Shown here: piece after piece, positions 1 through 8,423 of the stretch
How positions within the stretch are numbered: the first letter of the stretch is position 1
Layout of the letters: each line of letters opens with the position of its first letter
Notes under the pieces: generated by a model
Told to the model about the DNA's origin: nothing
The model's database searches: none
Seen by the model: the letters and a program-made list of their open reading frames with translations, nothing else
NCBI GenBank assembly: GCA_964535195.1
Contig: CAZHSI010000005.1
Span: 19,379 to 83,378 of the forward strand
Origin: UBA9339 sp964535195
GTDB taxonomy: Bacteria > Pseudomonadota > Gammaproteobacteria > UBA9339
Direction of reading: 5' to 3'
Length of the DNA stretch: 64,000 bases
Position numbers and translations under genes: made by a program

Positions 1-1
1 A

Positions 2-661
2 CCTATTAAAAGTTTTGTCAAAAGACAAAGACAACTTGGCATAACCAAACAAAAAATATTTGACGAAATGTGGCCAAAATATGGCCTAGATATAACCACC
101 AGCCCCATTTCCCCCAAAAAAACCTTTGGTCACCACTGCCTAACCCTAGAAATCGGCTTTGGTAATGGTGAAACCATTTTTCACCTAGCAAAAGAACATC
201 CGACTCAAGATTTTATAGGAATCGAGGTATATAAACCTGGCATAGCTCATCTATTCTCGCTACTAAAAACGACACCACTAAATAATATCAGGATTTACCA
301 CGAAGATGCCGTAACAGTTTTACACCAATGTATCCCTGACAAATCTTTAGATAAGGTGTTAATTCTATTTCCTGACCCCTGGCCCAAAAAACGTCACCAT
401 AAAAGGAGACTAATTCAACCAGAATTTGCTGCACTTTTAAGTCATAAACTAAGAACTGGGGGCATTTTACATATTGTTACTGACTGGAAAAACTATGCTG
501 AACATATAGATATTGTCTTCGATAAAAATACTGAGTTTACCCCATTAAAGTTATCTAACTCTAGTTTGGATAACCAAAGACGTCCTATTATTACTAAATT
601 TGAAAAACGCGGGCAAAGCAAAGGACATCAAAATTTTGAGCGCTTGTTTATGAATAAGTAG
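2..661 (+). CDS. trmB: tRNA (guanine-N7-)-methyltransferase, 5' end outside window
   Basis: Methylates G46 of tRNAs to m7G using S-adenosylmethionine. The frame is open from base 2, and the codons before the first ATG (at 68) encode a stretch like the usual TrmB N-terminus (SFVKRQRQ...). The gene therefore starts upstream of the window and the ATG at 68 is internal. Visible family marks are the SAM-binding motif LEIGFGNGE, the DFIGIEVY strand, and the FPDPWPKKRHHKRR motif that defines TrmB. It converges on the minus-strand D,D-carboxypeptidase gene. The product is clear; only the N-terminus is missing. Confidence 0.93.
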   Translation, partial: PIKSFVKRQRQLGITKQKIFDEMWPKYGLDITTSPISPKKTFGHHCLTLEIGFGNGETIFHLAKEHPTQDFIGIEVYKPGIAHLFSLLKTTPLNNIRIYHEDAVTVLHQCIPDKSLDKVLILFPDPWPKKRHHKRRLIQPEFAALLSHKLRTGGILHIVTDWKNYAEHIDIVFDKNTEFTPLKLSNSSLDNQRRPIITKFEKRGQSKGHQNFERLFMNK

Positions 662-736
662 CTAGGTTTATTTTAATTATACCCATGACGCCTAAAATAA
701 AAATGCGTGGTTGTCATTAATGAGAAACAAGCACTT

Positions 737-769
737 AGCAATCCAAAAGCTTAAAAAGACTGGATTGCT
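737..769. repeat. Palindrome with 9-bp stem between convergent genes
   Basis: AGCAATCCA and TGGATTGCT form a perfect 9-bp stem around a 15-base loop, between the convergent trmB and dacC-like genes. The flanks (GTCATTAATGAG and CACAATGAT) extend the symmetry weakly. The CTGGATTGCTT arm recurs at about 49748, so this may be a member of a dispersed palindromic repeat. It could act on transcript ends from both sides, but there is no clean T-run. Confidence 0.45.
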
Positions 770-864
770 TTGTCACAATGATACCTTTCTAAAAATCCTG
801 CCTTTAAAAGGAGTGGCGGTATCTTCGTACCTATTCAGCATAATTTTATTGTACTGGAGTGCTA

Positions 865-2091
865 CTAATTCTTATTAAAAAGCAATTTAATATAATCAAA
901 TGCCCTATAAATAGGGTTAGCACACGGGTTATCTTGTAAGGCTATTAAAGGCTTACTTGCTATCACCTTACCATCCAACGTAATATTTATTACCCCGTAA
1001 CTATTACCTTTAACAATCGGCGCCTTGAGATTACTATTAACTATAGCATTGGCCTTAATATTTTTATATTGTCCCATAGGTACCGTAACATATAAACCAT
1101 CTGGGACACCTAACATTGCGGTCTTTTTCTTACCAAACCAAACTTTTGGGGCTGATATAGTAGCATTGGCAGCAAAAACCTTATGTGACTCAAAAAAACG
1201 GAAACCATATTGTAAAAGCGCCATACTATTATTCGCTCGAGCATTGTCGCTATCAGCACCCATAATCACCGCGATCAAACGCATATCACTACGTATTGCC
1301 GAAGCAATAAGACAATATCCAGCTTCATTAGTATGGCCGGTTTTCATGCCATCAACCGAAGCATCACGCCATAACAAACGGTTACGATTCGGTTGTCGAA
1401 TATTATTATAAACAATCCACTTCTCTTTGAACCAAGGATAATACTCAGGAAAGTTTCCAATCCAAGCAGCGGCTAAAGTTGCAAGGTCAAATGCTGTACT
1501 ATAGCTATCATCACGTAAACCAGTACTATCAAGATAATGAGTATTAGCCATCCCTAAATTATGTGCCTCCTGGTTCATAAGGCTAGCAAAAGCGGCTTCA
1601 GTACCAGCAACATGTTCAGCCATCGCCACTGTAGCATCATTACCAGAAGCAATTGCAACCCCTTTAATTAAATCTTCAATCACGACATTGGTGCCAACAC
1701 CAATAAACATCCGAGACCCACCGGTGCGCCAAGCGTTTTCACTTACTGTTACTTGGCCGTTTAAATGAATTTGCCCACTACGTAAGGCCTTAGCTAATAC
1801 ATAAAGACTCATTACTTTCGTTAAACTAGCTGGTGATGCTCTAAGATTAGAATTTTTTTCAGCAATAATGTACCCACTATTAGCGTCCATCAAAATATAT
1901 GACTTGACGTTAAAGTCTGGAGGGCTAGGAATGGTAGTAGAAGGCAAAATAACTTTAGATACTGGGGTTGGCGAAGGAGAAGATTCAACTGTTCCTACTG
2001 TTGCAAATGCAGTTGTAAACAAGCTATAGCTAAGTATCAAAAAGATGATTGCATTTAGTTTTGTCACCAAAACCGTTGCCTTATTACTCAT
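865..2091 (-). CDS. dacC: D-alanyl-D-alanine carboxypeptidase (penicillin-binding protein 5/6 type)
   Basis: Periplasmic enzyme that trims the terminal D-Ala from peptidoglycan stem peptides. A signal peptide (hydrophobic residues about 10-30) precedes the three active-site motifs of peptidase family S11: SLTK at 89-92, SGN at 149-151 and KTG at 250-252. The C-terminus ends in an amphipathic segment (YRAFDYIKLLFNKN) like the membrane anchor of PBP5/6. I chose the ATG at 2091 because GGAG lies 9 bases before it; an upstream TTG overlaps that ribosome binding site. It follows rlpA on the same strand after about 330 bases, in the rodA-rlpA-dac order usual in Gammaproteobacteria. Whether dacA or dacC is the better name cannot be decided here. 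Confidence 0.93.
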   Translation of the reverse strand: MSNKATVLVTKLNAIIFLILSYSLFTTAFATVGTVESSPSPTPVSKVILPSTTIPSPPDFNVKSYILMDANSGYIIAEKNSNLRASPASLTKVMSLYVLAKALRSGQIHLNGQVTVSENAWRTGGSRMFIGVGTNVVIEDLIKGVAIASGNDATVAMAEHVAGTEAAFASLMNQEAHNLGMANTHYLDSTGLRDDSYSTAFDLATLAAAWIGNFPEYYPWFKEKWIVYNNIRQPNRNRLLWRDASVDGMKTGHTNEAGYCLIASAIRSDMRLIAVIMGADSDNARANNSMALLQYGFRFFESHKVFAANATISAPKVWFGKKKTAMLGVPDGLYVTVPMGQYKNIKANAIVNSNLKAPIVKGNSYGVINITLDGKVIASKPLIALQDNPCANPIYRAFDYIKLLFNKN

Positions 2092-2422
2092 GAAATATTT
2101 CTCCAAATTACACTGGGTTAAAATTTATTCCACGCAACTTGCCACATGACAAAGCTATGAGGAATTATCAAGGGAGAGAGACGCAGCTCTCCCCCTTGAC
2201 CAAGCCATGTGGTTCATACCACGTAGCTAGTCTAAATTTGATTACAAACGGTTGGTATTCTAACATACGAAATTTTAAACTCCAGAAACACAGTTTTGGT
2301 GATATTAAGCTCGTGAGAACGGAAAAATTACGCTGAAACAAATTCACCCCTTCATTTGTTATGACTAATGGTTAGTTTAAGCTATGTCAAACTTACAATA
2401 GTCACACGAAAAGTATTAGAGC
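2092..2422. other. Intergenic region, rlpA to dacC, no gene seen
   Basis: I see no credible gene here; the one open frame of 65 codons has no family resemblance. It contains a hairpin at 2169-2198 (CAAGGGAGAGAG / CTCTCCCCCTTG, 6-base loop) and a weaker one near 2206-2226 (ATGTGGT / ACCACGT). Neither is followed by a T-run on the minus strand. They may be regulatory or remnants of repeats. Confidence 0.4.
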
Positions 2423-3316
2423 TTAACGAACAACAGTAACATGCTCCAAACCATTTTTCTCTAATAACTGCTTGAGTTTCTCACCCTGACCAATACTAGC
2501 TATTGGACCTATTTGTACCCGATAAAGATCCGACTTATGCTTTATATTAACCTGATGCTTAGCAACAAGCTGATTCACCTTCTTAGATATGCGCTTAGCA
2601 TTCTCAAGTTCACTAAATGCTCCAACTTGTAAGAATAACGGCGCCTTGCTCATTAACGATTCAGTCTTAGCAATAGTTATTCCGTTACTAGAAGAAGGAG
2701 CATAGCTTTTCTTCCAGGTTGTTGGATCAATTGCTGTCACTTTAACTGGCGCCACCCCCATATCAGCAAAGCCTAACTTCTTAGCTGCCGCGTAAGACAA
2801 GTCTAAAATACGATCGCCATGAAACGGTCCGCGATCGTTAACTCTAACAACCACACTTCTACCATTTTTCATGTTGGTTACTTGGGCATATGACGGGATT
2901 GGCAAATGGGGGCTAGCAGCTGTCATAGCATATAAGTTAAACCTTTCTTGGGTAGAAGTTTGTCCACCATGAAACTTAGACCCATACCAAGAAGCATAGC
3001 CGGTTTTTACATAACCCTTGTTACTCTTAAGCACACGATAATGTCGTCCAGCGACTTTATAGTCTTTAGTACCATACTTATGAAATGGCTCCGGCTTCGG
3101 TACAGCATCAGGAATTCTAGAAGCATCAAAATTTTTTGATGGTGGACCGTCGTATGATGAGGAAGCAAAAAAGGAAGAGGCCTTATGATGTTTACCATCA
3201 CCACTTTCGCTAATTACGCTACATCCACTTAATTGGATCAAACAAAAAAACACCACCAGTACTGTTGCCGCACCATGGTTGTAAGGTTTATCTATTAGTT
3301 CATATAAATTTTTCAT
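2423..3316 (-). CDS. rlpA: Septal ring lytic transglycosylase RlpA, lipoprotein with SPOR domain
   Basis: Outer-membrane lipoprotein; homologues cleave peptidoglycan strands lacking stem peptides during cell separation. Starting at the ATG at 3316, a short signal peptide ends in the lipobox LSGC with Cys32. The double-psi beta-barrel domain follows, with YASWYGSKFHGGQTSTQERF, AMTAASPHLP and VRVNDRGPF. The last 75 or so residues are a SPOR domain (LFLQVGAFSELENAKRI ... YRVQIGPI), which binds denuded septal glycan. An in-frame ATG 12 codons upstream (3352) would place a polar extension before the signal peptide and is less likely. It lies between the TPR-methyltransferase and dacC on the same strand. 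Confidence 0.93.
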   Translation of the reverse strand: MKNLYELIDKPYNHGAATVLVVFFCLIQLSGCSVISESGDGKHHKASSFFASSSYDGPPSKNFDASRIPDAVPKPEPFHKYGTKDYKVAGRHYRVLKSNKGYVKTGYASWYGSKFHGGQTSTQERFNLYAMTAASPHLPIPSYAQVTNMKNGRSVVVRVNDRGPFHGDRILDLSYAAAKKLGFADMGVAPVKVTAIDPTTWKKSYAPSSSNGITIAKTESLMSKAPLFLQVGAFSELENAKRISKKVNQLVAKHQVNIKHKSDLYRVQIGPIASIGQGEKLKQLLEKNGLEHVTVVR

Positions 3317-3511
3317 GTGGCCGATTATAGCACCACAAAACAAATTATCCAAATGTAGAAACCATATCTATAGCTATTTCAAATATAACAGATTGATTTT
3401 AAAGTAAAAATATTAAAATTTGTCACAACTTTCTTGCGGCACCACCTTAAAAAAATATATCTTTTAAATACAATATACAATGCCGTTAATATAATTTTTT
3501 ATATTATATAA

Positions 3512-5197
3512 TTACGCTATTGTCTTGAATATATACATATTACCATTAATAACGCAGTTGTCTTGTTTTCTCAAAGCAACATTACTCGCTTGTAAAATAA
3601 CAAAATTATTTTGCTCCGCAAGCTCTTTTATGTACCCATCAGAATGAGCAAACCTTGCTGAACGCTCTAATACATATGGGTATGTTTCAGCAAGCTCAAG
3701 AGTAAAAGCAAAGATCCCCCCAGGCTTTAAAACAGAACGACATTTCGCAAAAATATCACCCAGATCACCAAAATATACAAGAGAATCGGCAGCAATGATT
3801 ACATCGATATTAGAAAACTCAAGTATTGCCTCATCAATAGACGCCAACCTTAGATCAGCATAGATATTCTTACTTCTAGCTACCTCTAGCATTTTTTCCG
3901 AAATATCGATACCAATTATCCTATTTGCAATAGGTAAAAATTTATCCCCGCTAAGACCAGTGCCACAGCCAAGATCTAAAACCGTAAGAGGCGGCACTTT
4001 ATCACCCAAAACATTCTGTACAGCATCAAATAAAAGCTGGGGAACTTTATAATCCAAAACGCCCAAATGCCGATCAAAATATGGCGCATATTGATCAAAA
4101 AGTTCTTTAAGATACGCCGCTGGTGCTTTGTTTTTTATGCCTTTTTGTTCTATAGCCGCCAAAATATAACTAATAGCCTCGTTATCTGGTTCAAGCTGCA
4201 ACGCCTTAAGATAATGCTCTCTTGCCCGCTCAAATTCTCTACGCTGCAGATAAACAGCACCTAAGTTAACATGAACAGGAAAACTATCTGGAGAAATCTC
4301 TAGGGCATTATTAAAATAAACAATAGCATCCTTAAGTCTACCCAAGCCTGAATAAATAACACCAACATTGTAATATGCATCAAAATCTTTCGATAACTCG
4401 GTAAGACGCAAAAAACATGCCAAAGCCTCAGTTGTTTTTTTTTGCAACAAAAAAATTGCACCTAAGTTATGCAAAGCCTCAACATGCCGCGGCTCAAACT
4501 CTAACACTTTTTTAAAATGTGAAATACCCTCTTCATACTCACATTTATCGGTCAAAATAACCCCCAAGTTGTGATGAGCAAACACATTTTCCGGAGAAAT
4601 CTCTACAGCCTTTCTGTAAAGGCGAATTGCTTGATCAAAATCACCCTGTAATTGCAATAAATAGGCTAGACTATTGTGCGCCTGCTCATGATTTGGCTCA
4701 AAATGCAAAACCTCTTCTAGACGTTTAACCGCCTCTTCTGACAAGCCCTGCCGAGCTAGAGCCAAACTCAAGTTATAACAAGCCTCAGCGTATTGAGGGT
4801 TTAATCGAATCGCCTCAAGGTAGTGTTTTTTCGCATCAGCCATGTTCCCTAAGCTATAAAAAGCATTTCCAAGGTTATTATGACAAGAAGCATTATCAGA
4901 CTCTAGCCGTAAAGCTTTTTCGTAATGAGATATCGCCTCAAGATAGCGCTTGAGACTACGTAAAATATTCCCTTTACTATTATATAAAGTAGCGGAGTTA
5001 GGGTTAACAGCAAGGGCACTATCAATATAGTAAAGAGCCTGAGAAAAATCTTGTCGTGATGCAAGTAAAATAGCGAGCAAATGTAAGACATCGGCGTTAT
5101 CTGGTTCATCTACAAGATAGGAGCGATAAAGTTTTTCTGCAAGCTCGACATTGCCCATCCTATGTTCATGTAGTGCCGCTAAATATGAATCCTTCAT
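3512..5197 (-). CDS. TPR-repeat protein with C-terminal SAM-dependent methyltransferase domain
   Basis: 561 residues. Roughly the first 345 are about ten tandem tetratricopeptide repeats with the usual A/G-Y-P spacing (NLGNAFYSLGNMADAKKHYL, HNLGVILTDKCEYEEGISHF). The remainder is a class I methyltransferase: motif I VLDLGCGTGLSG near residue 403, then IGIDISEKMLEVA and IDVIIAADSLVYFGDL. Similar TPR-methyltransferase fusions occur in many proteobacteria, generally with unknown substrate. It starts 20 bases after rodA ends and probably belongs to its operon, in the place where mltB often sits. There is no signal peptide, so a cytoplasmic location is likely. The acceptor cannot be told from the sequence. 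Confidence 0.85.
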   Translation of the reverse strand: MKDSYLAALHEHRMGNVELAEKLYRSYLVDEPDNADVLHLLAILLASRQDFSQALYYIDSALAVNPNSATLYNSKGNILRSLKRYLEAISHYEKALRLESDNASCHNNLGNAFYSLGNMADAKKHYLEAIRLNPQYAEACYNLSLALARQGLSEEAVKRLEEVLHFEPNHEQAHNSLAYLLQLQGDFDQAIRLYRKAVEISPENVFAHHNLGVILTDKCEYEEGISHFKKVLEFEPRHVEALHNLGAIFLLQKKTTEALACFLRLTELSKDFDAYYNVGVIYSGLGRLKDAIVYFNNALEISPDSFPVHVNLGAVYLQRREFERAREHYLKALQLEPDNEAISYILAAIEQKGIKNKAPAAYLKELFDQYAPYFDRHLGVLDYKVPQLLFDAVQNVLGDKVPPLTVLDLGCGTGLSGDKFLPIANRIIGIDISEKMLEVARSKNIYADLRLASIDEAILEFSNIDVIIAADSLVYFGDLGDIFAKCRSVLKPGGIFAFTLELAETYPYVLERSARFAHSDGYIKELAEQNNFVILQASNVALRKQDNCVINGNMYIFKTIA

Positions 5198-5217
5198 ATT
5201 AATTAACCATCCTAGCC

Positions 5218-6354
5218 TTAGCTACCGATTAACTTTCGATGACTTTGTACTGCCATAATTATACCAAAACTCGCCATAAATGTTATTAGCGAGCTGCCGC
5301 CGTAACTAATAAGCGGCAATGGCACCCCTACCACGGGTAAAATACCAGCGACCATACCAATATTAACAAAAAATGACATAAAAAAAGACAGAGCAAGACT
5401 TCCAACAAATAAGCGCGAAAATGTATCTTGAGCATTAGTCGCAATGTATAAGCTACGAAAAGTAATATAAATAAATACCCCAAATAATAACAAGCACCCA
5501 ATAAGACCAAACTCTTCACTGTACACTGCAAAAATAAAATCGGTAGAACGAACAGGCAAAAACTGTAAATATGCTTGTGAACCCTGCAGCCATCCTTTTC
5601 CCAACCAACCACCGGAGCCAATAGCAATTTTTGATTGAATAATATTATAACCACTTCCAAACGGATCAGTTTCTGGTGACCAAAAAGAAAAAAGCCGCAT
5701 TTTTTGGTAACCATGCATAAAATGCCAAACAATGGGGGTAGCTATTGCAAGTACCGCTGATATACCCAAAACCAGCCGCCAAGTAATACCAGCCAGGAGT
5801 AAAACAAAGCCCCCAGTTGCTACCACTAATATAGCCGTACCTAAATCGGGTTGTTTAGCAATTATTAAAGCAGGAATAATAATAATGACACAACTAATAA
5901 ATAGGTCTTTAAAATGTAAAGGAAAGCTCTTATCACGCAAATACCAAGCAAGCATCATCGGCATAACAAGTTTCATCGCTTCTGATGGCTGAAAACGAAA
6001 AACACCGAAACTTAACCACCTTTGTACCCCTCGATTAACCGCACCAACACTTACGACAGCGATTAACATCAACAAAATTAAGCCAAAAATCCAAGGTACC
6101 AGTGGTTGATAACGATAGGTAGGAATCTGCGCAAAAACTAGCATTATAAAAAATGCCACACAAAAATTAGCCATTTGATGCCAGACTAACATCACATTCT
6201 TGCCGCTAGCGCTATAGAGAATACCGACACCAAAAATAGCAAGCATTAAGATTCCACACAGTAACATAAAATCAAGATGAGACCTTTGCCATATCTTGGC
6301 AAAAACCTTCCCCCAACCTTTTTCATGATTTTTCGACAACAAATTGTAATTCAC
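5218..6354 (-). CDS. rodA: Rod-shape peptidoglycan glycosyltransferase RodA (SEDS family)
   Basis: Inner-membrane SEDS glycosyltransferase that polymerises lipid II for cell elongation with PBP2. 378 residues with about ten hydrophobic segments. The SEDS signatures are clear: RGVQRWLSFGVFRFQPSE (with the family PSE), KQPDLGTAILVV with the catalytic Asp, and VGVPLPLISYGGSSL near the C-terminus. The length matches E. coli RodA (370). No mrdA (PBP2) is adjacent. Downstream on the same strand are the TPR-methyltransferase, rlpA and dacC, all concerned with the cell wall apart from the first. Upstream lie a palindromic element and the divergent phoH. Confidence 0.95.
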   Translation of the reverse strand: MNYNLLSKNHEKGWGKVFAKIWQRSHLDFMLLCGILMLAIFGVGILYSASGKNVMLVWHQMANFCVAFFIMLVFAQIPTYRYQPLVPWIFGLILLMLIAVVSVGAVNRGVQRWLSFGVFRFQPSEAMKLVMPMMLAWYLRDKSFPLHFKDLFISCVIIIIPALIIAKQPDLGTAILVVATGGFVLLLAGITWRLVLGISAVLAIATPIVWHFMHGYQKMRLFSFWSPETDPFGSGYNIIQSKIAIGSGGWLGKGWLQGSQAYLQFLPVRSTDFIFAVYSEEFGLIGCLLLFGVFIYITFRSLYIATNAQDTFSRLFVGSLALSFFMSFFVNIGMVAGILPVVGVPLPLISYGGSSLITFMASFGIIMAVQSHRKLIGS

Positions 6355-6437
6355 AATAATTAAATTTAATGTAAAATTAATTTAAAGTACAGCTAAAACA
6401 TATATCCAATTCAGAATAAAGCTGTTATAAAGATTAT

Positions 6438-6555
6438 ACTCTTCGTAAAATAGACTTAGACGGGGTACCCTTGCTTTTTCGCCACCAAAGTTTACTGTTA
6501 CATAAATGAGGATCAGAACAAATAAGGGCAACAAAGTATAACATTTCTTACGAGT
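6438..6555 (+). repeat. Palindromic interspersed element, copy 1 (degenerate)
   Basis: One of five related elements in the window. Ends: ACTCTTCGTAAAATA on the left; the right end read on the other strand is ACTCGTAAGAAATG. The core AAAGTTTACTGTTACATAAATGAGG aligns with the intact copy at 19352-19475, as does the AATAAGGGCAAC segment. It fills most of the gap between divergent rodA and phoH and ends 4 bases before the phoH ATG, so it must overlap their control region. Confidence 0.7.
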
Positions 6556-6559
6556 AAAC

Positions 6560-7555
6560 ATGAAACTAATATTAACCCCTGAGAACAATCACCGTTTAAA
6601 CAATCTATGTGGGGAACATAATTGTCACCTAGAACAAATTGAACAATATCTGGGGGTGGTTATTGCCAATCGTGGCAATGAATTCACCATCACTGGCCCC
6701 AAAATACAGGCAGCCAAAACCCAAAAAGCATTGAAAGAGTTATTTGCCCTAACGGCTACGGGAGTCAACCTAACTGCGGCGAAAATCCATTTGGTTCTCC
6801 AAGGGATAAAAGCTCAAGATTCAGTAACTTCAACATTAGAACAAGAAAAAGCTGATATCCATACCAAAAAGTCGATTATCAAACCCCATAGCAAAAACCA
6901 AATTAATTACATTAAAAATATTCTTAAACATGACATAACATTCAGTATTGGCCCAGCTGGTACTGGCAAAACTTTTCTTGCCGTAGCCTCTGCAGTACAC
7001 GCCCTCGAAAAAGAGCAAGTCCACCGAATTATTTTAGTAAGACCAGCAGTTGAAGCAGGCGAACGCTTAGGTTTTTTACCAGGAAATATCGCCGAAAAAG
7101 TTGACCCTTACCTCCGCCCACTTTACGACGCGCTTTATGAAACCGTTGGAGCAAAAATGGTAGAAAGACTTATTCAAGAAAACGTGATCGAAATAGCACC
7201 CTTAGCGTTTATGCGCGGCCGCACCTTAAGCTCAGCGTTCATTATTCTTGATGAAAGCCAAAACACCACAATTGAACAAATGAAAATGTTTTTAACCAGA
7301 ATTGGATTTGGCTCTAAAGCAGTAATTACTGGAGATATTACGCAAATTGATCTGCATAAAGAACAAAAATCTGGCTTAATTCACGCCATGCATGTCTTAA
7401 AAAATGAACCTGGAATTAGTTTTAATTTTTTTCATTCTTACGATGTAGTGCGTCATCCACTAGTGCAAAAAATTATTGAAGCTTATGATAAAGCGCAAAA
7501 TAAACAAAAAAATAAGCCTCTTTTGCAACCAAACGAGCAAGCGGTATCCGTTTAA
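6560..7555 (+). CDS. phoL: PhoH-like ATPase (PhoL/YbeZ)
   Basis: PhoH-family P-loop ATPase, associated in other bacteria with the YbeY ribosome-maturation nuclease and RNA metabolism. Walker A is GPAGTGKT, Walker B is FIILDESQNTT, and the family segments RPAVEAGERLGFLPG and FMRGRTL are present. The N-terminal 100 or so residues form the KH-like region of the YbeZ subfamily (LGVVIANRGNEFTITG). The ATG at 6560 gives a normal N-terminus, but I see no good ribosome binding site because the palindromic element ends just before it. ybeY follows after about 100 bases in the conserved order. Confidence 0.93.
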   Translation: MKLILTPENNHRLNNLCGEHNCHLEQIEQYLGVVIANRGNEFTITGPKIQAAKTQKALKELFALTATGVNLTAAKIHLVLQGIKAQDSVTSTLEQEKADIHTKKSIIKPHSKNQINYIKNILKHDITFSIGPAGTGKTFLAVASAVHALEKEQVHRIILVRPAVEAGERLGFLPGNIAEKVDPYLRPLYDALYETVGAKMVERLIQENVIEIAPLAFMRGRTLSSAFIILDESQNTTIEQMKMFLTRIGFGSKAVITGDITQIDLHKEQKSGLIHAMHVLKNEPGISFNFFHSYDVVRHPLVQKIIEAYDKAQNKQKNKPLLQPNEQAVSV

Positions 7556-7657
7556 AAACCTAACGAAATAAGGTTTATATTTTCTAGATAAATGAGTGTA
7601 TTGCGAGTAAGTGTGCAATACAGTACTATGACAAAAAATGCGAATTTCGAAAACCTA

Positions 7658-8110
7658 ATGAATAAAGTAATTTTACAAAACGCCACCAAAACAAAATCTA
7701 TCCCAAGTAAAAAGCAATTTGCAAAGTGGATAAATGTAGGGTTATCGCGTTATAAAAAAAAACATGAGGTGGTAATTCGCTTGGTTAGCATAAATGAAAT
7801 CACTAAGCTGAACCAAAGATATCGTAAAAAAAATAAACCTACCAATATTATTTCTTTCCCATTTGAGCCGCCTCGCGGGATCAAACATGAACTCCTTGGC
7901 GACTTAGTAATCTGTTTGCCCATAGTCAAAAAAGAAGCAAAAACTCAAGGAAAAACCGTTTTAGCGCATTTAGCACACTTAACAATTCATGGGGTCTTGC
8001 ACCTTCTTGGTCATGATCACAAAACTGATAAACAAGCCACAAAAATGGAAGCTTTAGAAATAAGGTATTTAAAAAGATTAGGATTTCCCAATCCTTATAT
8101 AGTCTATTGA
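7658..8110 (+). CDS. ybeY: Endoribonuclease YbeY (16S rRNA 3'-end maturation)
   Basis: Zinc-dependent single-strand endoribonuclease involved in 16S rRNA 3'-end processing and ribosome quality control. The metal-binding motif HGVLHLLGHDH and the family stretches KPTNIISFPFEPP and LLGDLVIC are intact. The frame is open from 7592, but only the ATG at 7658 (MNKVILQ) aligns with the normal YbeY N-terminus (E. coli MSQVILD), giving 150 residues. The upstream codons are probably untranslated. No strong ribosome binding site is visible for any of the starts. It follows phoL as in most Gammaproteobacteria. Confidence 0.92.
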   Translation: MNKVILQNATKTKSIPSKKQFAKWINVGLSRYKKKHEVVIRLVSINEITKLNQRYRKKNKPTNIISFPFEPPRGIKHELLGDLVICLPIVKKEAKTQGKTVLAHLAHLTIHGVLHLLGHDHKTDKQATKMEALEIRYLKRLGFPNPYIVY

Positions 8111-8423
8111 CAATTGACCATAGCAATGGCAGCTCGTTAAGATCTCTACGCAACGGGTTTCCCATCAACAGCCAAAAACCGTCCTCAAAGCACCCTCGAC
8201 GTGGGGATCTGGCCCTGTTCTAAATCACCATTGCTCAAAGTGCAGGACTTTAGAAAGTCATTACAGCGTTTTGGTAACACAGCAATCCAGTGTTTAATTT
8301 TATTGGCTCGCTTCCTGTTCGTTTCACTCACTTCCAAATAACTTTGCCCTCACCATGATAACTCCGCCTTTTGAGGTACGATGGATATACTTTAGCAGTT
8401 ACAGAATTCCTCATCACCTTTGT
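8111..8423. other. Intergenic region between ybeY and the accessory island, no gene
   Basis: 313 bases between the convergent ybeY and the actin-nucleator-like gene. No convincing coding sequence. It holds a fragment of the dispersed CAGCAATCCAGTG motif near 8280-8292. A short minus-strand open frame (MMGNPLRRDLNELPLLW...) looks like decayed coding DNA, but I cannot assign a family. Probably the degraded edge of the insertion at 8.1-9.75 kb. Confidence 0.4.

Noticed and set aside
2139..2336. Small gene between rlpA and dacC
   Set aside because: The 65-codon frame crosses a hairpin, has no ribosome binding site and resembles no family.
7553..7580. Terminator between phoL and ybeY
   Set aside because: AAACCT / AGGTTT makes only a weak 6-7 bp stem, and phoL-ybeY are normally co-transcribed.
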